Shown one piece after another: positions 53,248 through 64,000 of a DNA stretch of 64,000 bases. The DNA is from Astropecten irregularis (lineage: Eukaryota > Echinodermata > Asteroidea > Paxillosida > Astropectinidae). The stretch is taken from positions 19,437,046-19,501,045 of the forward strand of contig OZ020255.1 in the NCBI GenBank assembly GCA_963971285.1. Direction: 5' to 3'. The notes beneath the pieces were generated by a model, which searched no databases, had not been told where the DNA came from, and saw nothing but the letters and a program-made list of their open reading frames with translations. The stretch's first letter is position 1. Each line of letters begins with the position of its first letter. The position numbers and the translations under genes are program-made.

Positions 53248-53481
53248 AGGGCCTTTACGAAACCAGGCTTGAGGCTAGGCTTGGGACTTTCAATACTGCC
53301 AATTGAAGCCCACAAAACGAAACGAGGGGATTTGGCCACATGATGAAGCCGAAGAAAGGCTCCAGCTTCGCCATGTATCTCAACTTCTCAAGCCCTTTAT
53401 TTTTATTTGGGACACAAAATGTCAGTAGCAAAATGAATCCCAAGCCTATAGCCTCAATTGGCATAATTTCGTTAAGGCCCT
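53248..53481. mobile_element. MITE family C, divergent subfamily
   Basis: AGGGCCTTTACGAAACCAGG and the inverse ATTTCGTTAAGGCCCT. GGCTTGAGGCTAGGCTTGGG and CCCAAGCCTATAGCCTC mirror each other. The interior is partly unlike standard C. Confidence 0.75.
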
Positions 53482-54639
53482 CAGTACGGAATGTACCATT
53501 CGTAACTTTATTTACAAATTTATTTTTGTCTGGTTGTTTCGACCGCGTATGAACGAATTCCGTGTCCAATTACCGTATACATGTATTGTATACAAGTCTT
53601 ATATGAAATATGTAACAGGCATGTACATGGAAAAGAGAAATGAATAATAATTAAAAATAATCCCATATTTCAACATCATCATTCCTGTACAGTGTATAAT
53701 TTGTGTTCCAGAATGTTTTTGATATAGAGAAAAGGGACAAAAAAGTAAATAAGTCATTACATTTTATTAGATTTTTCCATGACAAATGGCAAAAAATGGC
53801 AAGTGATAGAAACAACTTTCAAGCATAAAAACAACAATATTGGTGTCTTAGAAGGCACTGGAGACGATGTACCCCTTGCCGTTTTTGCCAATTTCGGCCA
53901 AAAAATGACTTTTTCTGTAATTCATCGAGAACGCCCTCACGGATGTCAACAAGTGATAGGAACAATTTCCAAGCAGAAAAACAGCATTATTGGTGTCTTA
54001 AAAGGCACCGGGAGTCGATTTCATGACACGTCATAAAATTGTGAAAATTGACAAAAATGCCAAGGGGTACCCCTTGCCGTTTTTGCCAATTTCGGCCAAA
54101 AATTGACTTTTTCTGTAATTCATCGAGAACGCCTTCACGGATGTCTACAAGTGATAGGAACAATTTCCAAGCAGAAAAACAGCATTATTGTTGTCTTAAA
54201 AGGCACTGGAGTCGATTTCATGACACGCCAAAAAATGGTGAAAATTGACAAAAATGGCAAGGGGTACCCCTTGCCGTTTTTGCCAATTTCGGCTAAAAAT
54301 TGACTTTTTCTGTAATTCATCGAGAACGCCCTCACGGATGTCTACAAGTGAAAGAAACAATTTCCAAGCAGAAAAACAGCAATATTGGTGTCTTAAAAGG
54401 CACCGGGAGTCGATTTCATGACACGTCAAAAAATGGTGAAAATTGACAAAAATTGCAAGGGGTACCCCTTGCCGTTTTTGCAAATTTCGGGAAAAAATTG
54501 ACTTTTTCTGTAATTCATCGAGAATGCCCTCACGGATGTCTACAAGTGATAGGAACAATTTCCATGCAGAAAAACAGCATTATTGGTGTCTTAAAAGGCA
54601 CCGGGATTCGATTTCATGACACGTCAAAAAATGGTGAAA

Positions 54640-56430
54640 ATTGACAAAAATTGCAAGGGGTACCCCTTGCCGTTTTTGCCAATTTCGGCCAAAAATTGAC
54701 TTTTTCTGTAATTCATCGAGAACGCCCTCACGGATGTCTACAAGTGATAGGAACAATTTCCAAGCAGAAAAACAGCATTATTGTTGTCTTAAAAGGCACT
54801 GGAGTCGATTTCATGACACGTCAAAAAATGGTGAAAATTGACAAAAATGGCAAGGGGTACCCCTTGCCGTTTTTGCCAATATCGGCTAAAAATTGACTTT
54901 TTCTGTAATTCATCGAGAACGCCCTCACGGATGTCTACAAGTGAAAGAAACAATTTCCAAGCAGAAAAACAGCAATATTGGTGTCTTAAAAGGCACCGGG
55001 AGTCGATTTCATGACACGTCAAAAAATGGTGAAAATTGACAAAAATTGCAAGGGGTACCCCTTGCCGTTTTTGCCAATTTCGGCAAAAAATTGACTTTTT
55101 CTGTAATTCATCGAGAATGCCCTCACGGATGTCTACAAGTGATAGGAACAATTTCCATGCAGAAAAACAGCATTATTGGTGTCTTAAAAGGCACTGGAGT
55201 CGATTTCATGACACGTCAAAAAATGGTGAAAATTGACAAAAATGGCAAGGGGTACGTACCCCTTGCCGTTTTTGCCAATTTTGGCCTAAAATTGACTTTT
55301 TCTGTAATTCATCGAGAACGCCCTCACGGATGTCTACAAGTGATAGGAACAATTTCCAAGCAGAAAAACAGCATTATTGGTGTCTTAAAAGGCACCGGGA
55401 TTCGATTTCATGACACGTCAAAAAATGGTGAAAATTGACAAAAATTGCAAGAGGTACCCCTTGCCGTTTTTGCCAATTTCGGCCAAAAATTGACTTTTTC
55501 TGTAATTCATCGAGAATGCCCTCACGGATGTCTACAAGTGATAGGAACAATTTCCATGCAGAAAAACAGCATTATTGGTGTCTTAAAAGGCACCGGGATT
55601 CGATTTCATGACACGTCAAAAAATGGTGAAAATTGACAAAAATTGCAAGGGGTACCCCTTGCCGTTTTTGCCAATTTCGGCCAAAAATTGACTTTTTCTG
55701 TAATTCATCGAGAACGCCCTCACGGATGTCTACAAGTGATAGGAACAATTTCCAAGCAGAAAAACAGCATTATTGTTGTCTTAAAAGGCACTGGAGTCGA
55801 TTTCATGACACGTCAAAAAATGGTGAAAATTGACAAAAATGGCAAGGGGTACCCCTTGCCGTTTTTGCCAATATCGGCTAAAAATTGACTTTTTCTGTAA
55901 TTCATCGAGAACGCCCTCACGGATGTCTACAAGTGAAAGAAACAATTTCCAAGCAGAAAAACAGCAATATTGGTGTCTTAAAAGGCACCGGGAGTCGATT
56001 TCATGACACGTCAAAAAATGGTGAAAATTGACAAAAATTGCAAGGGGTACCCCTTGCCGTTTTTGCCAATTTCGGCAAAAAATTGACTTTTTCTGTAATT
56101 CATCGAGAATGCCCTCACGGATGTCTACAAGTGATAGGAACAATTTCCATGCAGAAAAACAGCATTATTGGTGTCTTAAAAGGCACTGGAGTCGATTTCA
56201 TGACACGTCAAAAAATGGTGAAAATTGACAAAAATGGCAAGGGGTACGTACCCCTTGCCGTTTTTGCCAATTTCGGCCTAAAATTGACTTTTTCTGTAAT
56301 TCATCGAGAACGCCCTCACGGATGTCTACAAGTGATAGGAACAATTTCCAAGCAGAAAAACAGCATTATTGGTGTCTTAAAAGGCACCGGGATTCGATTT
56401 CATGACACGTCAAAAAATGGTGAAAATTGA
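54640..56430 (+). repeat. Higher-order repeat: 992-bp (5-monomer) block duplicated
   Basis: 54640-55438 and 55632-56430 agree at an offset of 992 bases and share private variants such as AATATCGGCTAAAAATTG (54880 and 55871) and GGTACGTACC (55251 and 56243). Confidence 0.85.
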
Positions 56431-57023
56431 CAAAAATTGCAAGGGGTACCCCTTGCCGTTTTTGCCAATTTCGGCCAAAAATTGACTTTTTCTGTAATTC
56501 ATCGAGAACGCCCTCACGGATGTCTACAAGTGAAAGAAACAATTTCCAAGCAGAAAAACAGCATTATTGGTGTCTTAAAAGGCACTGGAGTCGATTTCAT
56601 GACACGTCAAAAAATGGTGAAAATTGACAAAAATGGCAAGGGGTACGTACCCCTTGCCGTTTTTGCCAATTTCGGCTAAAAATTGACTTTTTCTGTAATT
56701 CATCGAGAACGCCCTCACGGATGTCTACAAGTGATAGAAACAATTTCCAAGCAGAAAAACAGCATTATTGGTGTCTTAAAAGGCACCGGGAGTCGATTTC
56801 ATGACACGTCATAAAATTGTGAAAATTGACAAAAATTGCAAGGGGTACCCCTTGCCGTTTTTGCCAATTTCGGCCAAAAATGGACTTTTTCTGTAATTCA
56901 TCGAGAACGCCCTCACGGATGTCTACAAGTGATAGAAACAATTTCCAAGCAGAAAAACAGCATTATTGGTGTCTTAAAAGGCACCGGGAGTCGATTTCAT
57001 GACACGTCATAAAATTGTGAAAA

Positions 57024-60000
57024 TTGACAAAAATTGCAAGGGGTACCCCTTGCCGTTTTTGCCAATTTCGGCCAAAAATTGACTTTTTCTGTAATTCATC
57101 GAGAACGCCCTCACGGATGTCTACAAGTGATAGGAACAATTTCCAAGCAGAAAAACAGCATTATTGGTGTCTTAAAAGGCACTGGAGTCGATTTCATGAC
57201 ACGTCAAAAAATGGTGAAAATTGACAAAAATGCCAAGGGGTACCCCTTGCCGTTTTTGCCAATTTCGGCCTAAAATTTACTTTTTCTGTAATTCATCGAG
57301 AACGCCCTCACGGATGTCAACAAGTGATAGGAACAATTTCCAAGCAGAAAACAGCATTATTGGTGTCTTAAAAGGCACTGGGATTTGATTTCATGACACG
57401 TCAAAAAATGGTGAAAATTTACAAAAATTGCAAGGGGTACCCCTTGCCGTTTTTGCCAATTTCGGCCAAAAATTGACTTTTTCTGTAATTCATCGAGAAC
57501 GCCCTCACGGATGTCTACAAGTGATAGAAACCATTTTCAAGCAGAAAAACAGCATTATTGGTGTCTTAAAAGGCACTAGAGTCGATTTCATGACACGTCA
57601 TAAAATGGTGAAAATTGACAAAAATGGCAAGTCTGTAATTCATCGAGAACGCCCTAACGGATGTCTACAAGTGATAGATACAATTTCCAAGCAGAAAATC
57701 AGCATTATTGGTGTCTTAAAAGGCACCGGGAGTCGATTTCATGACACGTCAAAAAATGGTGAAAAGTGACAAAAATGGAAAGTGGTACGTTTTTGCCAAT
57801 TTCGGCCAAAAATTGACTTTTTCTGTAATTCATCGAGAACGCCCTCACGGATGTCTACAAGTGATAGGAACAATTTCCAAGCAGAAAAACAGCATTATTG
57901 GTGTCTTAAAAGGCACTGGAGTCGATTTCATGACGCGTCAAAAAAATGGTGAAAAGTGACAAAAATGCCAAGGGGTACCCCTTGCCGTTTTTGCCAATTT
58001 CGGCCAAAAATTGACTTTTTCTGTAATTCATCGAGAACGCCCTCACGGATGTCTACAAGTGATAGGAACAATTTCCAAGCAGAAAAACAGCAATATTGTT
58101 GTCTTAAAAGGCACTGGAGTCGATTTCAAGACACGTCAAAAAATGGTGAAAATTGACAAAAATTGCAAGGGGTACCCCTTGCCGTTTTTGCCAATTTCGG
58201 CCAAAAATTGACTTTTTCTGTAATTCATCGAGAACGCCCTCACGGATGTCTACAAGTGTAAGAAACAATTTCCAAGCAGAAAAACAGCATTATTGGTGTC
58301 TTAAAAGGCACCGGGAGTCGATTTCATGACACGTCATAAAATTGTGAAAATTGACAAAAATGCCAAGGGGTACCCCTTGCCGTTTTTGCCAATTTCGGCC
58401 AAAAATTGACTTTTTCTGTAATTCATCGAGAACGCCTTCACGGATGTCTACAAGTGATAGGAACAATTTCCAAGCAGAAAAACAGCATTATTGTTGTCTT
58501 AAAAGGCACTGGAGTCGATTTCATGACACGTCAAAAAATGGTGAAAATTGACAAAAATGGCAAGGGGTACCCCTTGCCGTTTTTGCCAATTTCGGCTAAA
58601 AATTGACTTTTTCTGTAATTCATCGAGAACGCCCTCACGGATGTCTACAAGTGAAAGAAACAATTTCCAAGCAGAAAAACAGCAATATTGGTGTCGTAAA
58701 AGGCACCGGGAGTCGATTTCATGACACGTCATAAAATTGTGAAAATTGACAAAAATTGCAAGGGGTACCCCTTGCCGTTTTTGCCAATTTCGGCCAAAAA
58801 TTGACTTTTTCTGTAATTCATCGAGAACGCCCTCACGGATGTCTACAAGTGATAGAAACAATTTCCAAGCAGAAAAACAGCATTATTGGTGTCTTAAAAG
58901 GCACCGGGAGTCGATTTCACGACACGTCATAAAATTGTGAAAATTGACAAAAATTGCAAGGGGTACCCCTTGCCGTTTTTGCCAATTTCGGCCAAAAATT
59001 GACTTTTTCTGTAATTCATCGAGAACGCCCTCACGGATGTCTACAAGTGATAGAAACAATTTCCAAGCAGAAAAACAGCATTATTGGTGTCTTAAAAGGC
59101 ACCGGGAGTCGATTTCATGACACGTCATAAAATTGTGAAAATTGACAAAAATTGCAAGGGGTACCCCTTGCCGTTTTTGCCAATTTCGGCCAAAAATTGA
59201 CTTTTTCTGTAATTCATCGAGAACGCCCTCACGGATGTCTACAAGTGATAGGAACAATTTCCAAGCAGAAAAACAGCATTATTGGTGTCTTAAAAGGCAC
59301 TGGAGTCGATTTCATGACACGTCAAAAAATGGTGAAAATTGACAAAAATGCCAAGGGGTACCCCTTGCCGTTTTTGCCAATTTCGGCCTAAAATTGACTT
59401 TTTCTGTAATTCATCGAGAACGCCCTCACGGATGTCAACAAGTGATAGGAACAATTTCCAAGCAGAAAACAGCATTATTGGTGTCTTAAAAGGCACTGGG
59501 ATTTGATTTCATGACACGTCAAAAAATGGTGAAAATTTACAAAAATTGCAAGGGGTACCCCTTGCCGTTTTTGCCAATTTTGGCCAAAAATTGACTTTTT
59601 CTGTAATTCATCGAGAACGCCCTCACGGATGTCTACAAGTGATAGAAACAATTTTCAAGCAGAAAAACAGCATTATTGGTGTCTTAAAAGGCACTAGAGT
59701 CGATTTCATGACACGTCATAAAATGGTGAAAATTGACAAAAATGGCAAGTCTGTAATTCATCGAGAACGCCCTAACGGATGTCTACAAGTGATAGATACA
59801 ATTTCCAAGCAGAAAATCAGCATTATTGGTGTCTTAAAAGGCACCGGGAGTCGATTTCATGACACGTCAAAAAATGGTGAAAAGTGACAAAAATGGAAAG
59901 TGGTACGTTTTTGCCAATTTCGGCCAAAAATTGACTTTTTCTGTAATTCATCGAGAACGCCCTCACGGATGTCTACAAGTGATAGAAACAATTTTCAAGC

Positions 60001-61375
60001 AGAAAAACAGCATTATTGGTGTCTTAAAAGGCACTAGAGTCGATTTCATGACACGTCATAAAATGGTGAAAATTGACGAAAATGGCAAGTCTGTAATTCA
60101 TCGAGAACGCCCTAACGGATGTCTACAAGTGATAGATACAATTTCCAAGCAGAAAATCAGCATTATTGGTGTCTTAAAAGGCACCGGGAGTCGATTTCAT
60201 GACACGTCAAAAAATGGTGAAAAGTGACAAAAATGGAAAGTGGTACGTTTTTGCCAATTTCGGCCAAAAATTGACTTTTTCTGTAATTCATCGAGAACGC
60301 CCTCACGGATGTCTACAAGTGATAGGAACAATTTCCAAGCAGAAAAACAGCATTATTGGTGTCTTAAAAGGCACTGGAGTCGATTTCATGACGCGTCAAA
60401 AAAATGGTGAAAAGTGACAAAAATGCCAAGGGGTACCCCTTGCCGTTTTTGCCAATTTCGGCCAAAAATTGACTTTTTCTGTAATTCATCGAGAACGCCC
60501 TCACGGATGTCTACAAGTGATAGGAACAATTTCCAAGCAGAAAAACAGCAATATTGTTGTCTTAAAAGGCACTGGAGTCGATTTCAAGACACTTCAAAAA
60601 ATGGTGAAAATTTACAAAAATTGCAAGGGGTACCCCTTGCCGTTTTTGCCAATTTCGGCCAAAAATTGACTTTTTCTGTAATTCATCGAGAACGCCCTCA
60701 CGGATGTCTACAAGTGATAGGAACAATTTCCAAGCAGAAAAACAGCAATATTGTTGTCTTAAAAGGCACTGGAGTCGATTTCATGACACGTCAAAAAATG
60801 GTGAAAATTGACAAAAATGGCAAGGGGTACCCCTTGCCGTTTTTGCCAATTTCGGCCAAAAATTGACTTTTTCTGTAATTCATCGAGAACGCCCTCACGG
60901 ATGTCTACAAGTGAAAGAAACAATTTCCAAGCAGAAAAACAGCAATATTGGTGTCTTAAAAGGCACCGGGAGTCGATTTCATGACACGTCAAAAAATGGT
61001 GAAAATTGACAAAAATTGCAAGGGGTACCCCTTGCCGTTTTTGCCAATTTCGGCCAAAAATTGACTTTTTCTGTAATTCATCGAGAACGCCCTCACGGAT
61101 GTCTACAAGTGATAGAAACAATTTTCAAGCAGAAAAACAGCATTATTGGTGTCTTAAAAGGCACTAGAGTCGATTTCATGACACGTCATAAAATGGTGAA
61201 AATTGACAAAAATGGCAAGTCTGTAATTCATCGAGAACGCCCTAACGGATGTCTACAAGTGATAGATACAATTTCCAAGCAGAAAATCAGCATTATTGGT
61301 GTCTTAAAAGGCACCGGGAGTCGATTTCATGACACGTCAAAAAATGGTGAAAAGTGACAAAAATGGAAAGTGGTA
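57024..61375 (+). repeat. Higher-order repeat: blocks offset by 2118 and 3588 bases, with 340-bp dimers
   Basis: 57024-57785 recurs at 59142-59903 (offset 2118), sharing the private deletion GCAGAAAACAGCATT and GGGATTTGATTTC; part recurs at 61016-61375 (offset 3588). The 340-bp dimer made of two shortened monomers occurs twice in direct tandem at about 59,550-60,230. Confidence 0.8.
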
Positions 61376-61887
61376 CGTTTTTGCCAATTTCGGCCAAAAA
61401 TTAACTTTTTCTGTAATTCATCGAGAACGCCCTCACGGATGTCTACAAGTGATAGGAACAATTTCCATGCAGAAAAACAGCATTATTGGTGTCTTAAAAG
61501 GCACTGGAGTCGATTTCATGACACGTCAAAAAATGGTGAAAATTGACAAAAATGCCAAGGGGTACGTACCCCTTGCCGTTTTTGTCAATTTCGGCCAAAA
61601 AATTGACTTTTTCTGTTAATGATCGAGAACGCCCTAATGGATGTCTACAAGTGATAGGAACAATATCGAGCAGAAAGACAGCAATATTGGTGTCTTACGA
61701 AGCATTGGAATCGATTTCATGAAGCTTCAAAAAATTGTGTAAAATGACGAAAACGGTTTGCCGTTTTTGTAAATTTCGGCCCAAAATTGACTTTTTCTGT
61801 AAGTGATCGAGAATGCCCTAACGATTGTCTACAAGCGATAGAAACAATTTCCAAGCCGAATAACAGCATTATTGGTGTCTTAAAAGG

Positions 61888-62837
61888 TGTCTTTTTAGTC
61901 TTCGCAGTGAATTTATAATATGTTTAATTCTTCTGAATATCGTTTTAAATGCTCTAAACTGCGACTTTTCGACTCTGTTTCTATTAAAAAGTCCCTGGTT
62001 TGGGAGTGGGGTATCCCACCTCCCACAGCGTCCCCCAATCGGTCGCTTCGCTCCCTCGCATAGGAATAGGATACCAAATCACCAATTATCCCCCCCCCAA
62101 TCATGAAAAGAAATCGACACCAGTGCTAGAAGGGTGGTCTGTCATAGGTAGCTCTGTAAGTGTGCAGAGAAGTGAAATGCTTTGTCAATCACGTACACCA
62201 TGACCAGTTTATACCTTCCATTTTGTTGCAACTTGACAACTCTCACGCAATATGCCCATACCCCAAAAATTCTTTTCAAATTCACGTCAATGAATATAAA
62301 TGCATTATACACGGTTTCCTACCCGAGTCTGAGTCAATTGCCTTCGAGCTCAAAGAAAACAGACAATGTACATTATTCATCGGTGACATTGCTTTGGCAA
62401 TGGAGAGCTTTTTATGGACGCTTGGGCAGCCGACTGTAAAACCATTTCTTCCTCCATGGTGAAACACACAAACAACCCGTAGTCCTCGGTCTATGTTACT
62501 GTTCCAGCTCCATGCTCATTGTTAATGTTCGAATCGGTATCCTCACCAAAATAAAATTGATAGTACTAGGCCAGTAGGCCTACTGTTAACTGTGCCAGTC
62601 GGCGAGATCGGAGTATGTGTACTTTTCAGAAGTGTAGAATGTGTCTGTCTGTACAGTTTGCCAATGATGAGATAGGGGTTTTTTAGTCTGGAGTGAGTAA
62701 AACGAGTACAGTATTTAATTGGATTTTACGAGAGATCATGCACTATAAAACTCAGGCGAATTCAATCACCCAGCCCTTGCACATTCATGTGCCACCTCGC
62801 GCCCCCGAATGCAGAATTTGTCTGTTTTGCCTAGTAT
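61888..62837. other. Non-coding flank of the satellite
   Basis: A short GC-richer run with CCCCCCCCC at about 62,090; otherwise nothing recognised. Confidence 0.5.
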
Positions 62838-62988
62838 GGGGTCGATTTCACGAAGCTTTACGATCGATCGCAACTCGAGATGCGAAGGATAATTACCCAT
62901 TGTATATTCCGACTTCTACATAGGGCTGCAATGCATCATAAGTGCTACGATTGATAGTAACTTACGATGAGTTTGGTGAAATCGACCC
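62838..62988. mobile_element. Palindromic MITE, family B
   Basis: GGGGTCGATTTCACGAAGC and GTTTGGTGAAATCGACCC ends, core AACTCGAGATGCGAAGGAT. Longer centre than other copies. Confidence 0.78.
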
Positions 62989-63556
62989 TTTATTAAAGTG
63001 AGTTAACGAGTGGGTTCTAGTGTTTCGTTGGGAGTGTATACAGTCCTATAAGATCACAGCGAAACTCAGCCATATTCAGACAGGCAAAGTTCACTTGCCC
63101 TTCCCCTTGTACCACCTCAGGCCCCCGTTCCCCCTCCCCTCCCAGCCCTCACATTAAGTGGCTTGCACGGTCTCTGGTGATGCAGGTAACTCACGACCAC
63201 CCCCACCGTCTATGAAGAAAGAGTCACGCCCCTCCCCCACCTCCATGACAACTGCTACTTTGCATCGACATGCGTCACACTGTTTCACTGCTCCTTAGCA
63301 ACAGATAAGCCTGATGTGAACGGGTTAATGATCATATGATCATAATGGCAGTCATCATGATTAGCGCCTTTGAAATGTCTAGTTACGGACTGAAGAGCTA
63401 GGAGACTACGGGCTGTATCACAACAACTCCCTCTCAATCATAGACACAACAATATCATGCTCTCACGATAATTACCACAAATACATGAACAGATACCTCT
63501 ATATGGGTGTAAACCATAGAGATATATATTTCTATCTCCATGGCCAAACCTTTCCG
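62989..63556. other. Non-coding; C-rich stretch 63,095-63,245
   Basis: Pyrimidine-rich CCCCTCCCCTCCC words; no gene recognised. Confidence 0.5.
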
Positions 63557-63925
63557 AGGTAGTATCATACTTTGTTTTTATCAAAGAAAATAATACAAAT
63601 TCATGGGCAAAAATATCAAGACAGATACAGTGACAGTCATCTGTGAAAATTTCAGTCCCATACGGTGCCCATTTTTTTTTTTAGAAAACAGTGAAAAACA
63701 GCCACAGAATTTCTTAAGTCTTTTCTCTTTTATTTTTGATCTTTTAAAAGATCAAAAAGATTTTCGGTCGTTTTTTTTACTGATTTCTGGATAAATACAC
63801 CATTTCAGGCGGAACTGTTAAAGGTATGTTTCTGCCACCACCATCTTCATACCCTGTAAGTTATACGTAAATCTGTGAACATTTCTGTTTTGGTTTCTTA
63901 GTCTTACCAAAGTATGATACTACCT
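63557..63925. mobile_element. Family T MITE, complete or nearly so
   Basis: AGGTAGTATCATACTTTG at the left, CAAAGTATGATACTACCT at the right, followed by TTAA (63926-63929); the left TTAA is decayed. Same orientation as the copy at 37691. Confidence 0.85.
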
Positions 63926-64000
63926 TTAATGGTACAGGACACTTCTTGACCAGTTTTATTTCCAGGCTCAATATTATTCTCGTCTCGGACCAAAAAAACG

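Larger units (their letters stand above)
53779..61887 (+). repeat. Satellite array, about 40 copies of a 198-bp monomer
   Basis: One uninterrupted head-to-tail array. Each monomer contains GCAAGGGGTACCCCTTGC, TTGACTTTTTCTGTAATTCA, TCGAGAACGCCCTCACGGAT, GATAGGAACAATTTCCAAGC and GTCGATTTCATGACACGTCA. Interior copies are almost identical; the first copy (53790-53880) and the last three (after about 61,600) are clearly diverged, as expected of an array homogenised in its centre. It contains higher-order blocks (listed separately). Because 198 is 66 x 3, frames stay open over several monomers on both strands; I do not regard these as genes. It starts 2.7 kb downstream of the bmi1-like stop. Confidence 0.97.

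Noticed and set aside
53779-61619. Dozens of 60-150 codon frames on both strands of the satellite
   Set aside because: They repeat with the 198-bp monomer, which is a multiple of three, occur in several phases, and lack any gene context.
53779-61887. CRISPR-like repeat array
   Set aside because: Regular repeats, but units of 198 bp without unique spacers, in an intron-containing animal genome.
1-64000. LTR retroelements, endogenous viruses or Polintons
   Set aside because: No long terminal repeats, reverse transcriptase, integrase, capsid or polymerase-like frames are visible in any of the six frames.

Overview
This is a 64 kb stretch of an intron-rich, AT-rich animal genome. The dispersed repeats (tRNA-derived SINEs, very many short palindromic DNA elements, frequent AGGCCTA-type words) and the protein encoded suggest a marine invertebrate deuterostome, most likely an echinoderm or a relative. 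That assignment is an inference; no species can be named from the sequence alone.

One protein-coding gene is clear: an eight-coding-exon Polycomb group RING finger gene of the PCGF2/PCGF4 (BMI1/MEL18) class on the + strand, ATG at 36845 and stop at 51093-51095. I assembled all exon phases by hand; they join without a break into 766 residues. The RING domain (residues 19-57) and the RAWUL ubiquitin-like domain (about 125-255) are canonical, but the last exon adds a roughly 510-residue basic, Ser/Thr/Pro/Lys-rich disordered tail that vertebrate BMI1 (about 326 aa) lacks. The first coding exon has an acceptor 19 nt before the ATG, so at least one upstream non-coding exon is expected; a GC-rich, CpG-rich island at 31.1-32.0 kb is the best candidate promoter.

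Layout: 1-36.5 kb is mostly non-coding, with three GC-rich islands (13.0-13.8, 25.4-26.0 and 31.1-32.0 kb) that each carry a CACGTG E-box and a YY1-type AAGATGGCC word. It is peppered with short inverted-repeat elements (TTAA-flanked piggyBac-like MITEs, and several families ending in GGGxC-xATTTCA), four tRNA-related SINE families and a CAA/CAG microsatellite. 36.8-51.1 kb is the bmi1-like gene, whose introns hold the same elements, several nested or back to back. 51.1-53.7 kb is the 3' flank. 53.8-61.9 kb is one uninterrupted satellite array of about 40 copies of a 198-bp monomer with higher-order structure; each standard monomer has a 20-bp perfect palindrome, and the array's rearrangements break at that palindrome. 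61.9-64 kb is non-coding with two more MITEs.

No LTR retrotransposon, retrovirus, Polinton, rRNA gene, CRISPR array or bacterial-type operon is visible. The strongest candidates for something new are the palindrome-centred instability of the satellite, the shared terminal signature of the MITE families, tRNA-SINE copies folded back at the anticodon, and the long basic tail of the Polycomb protein.
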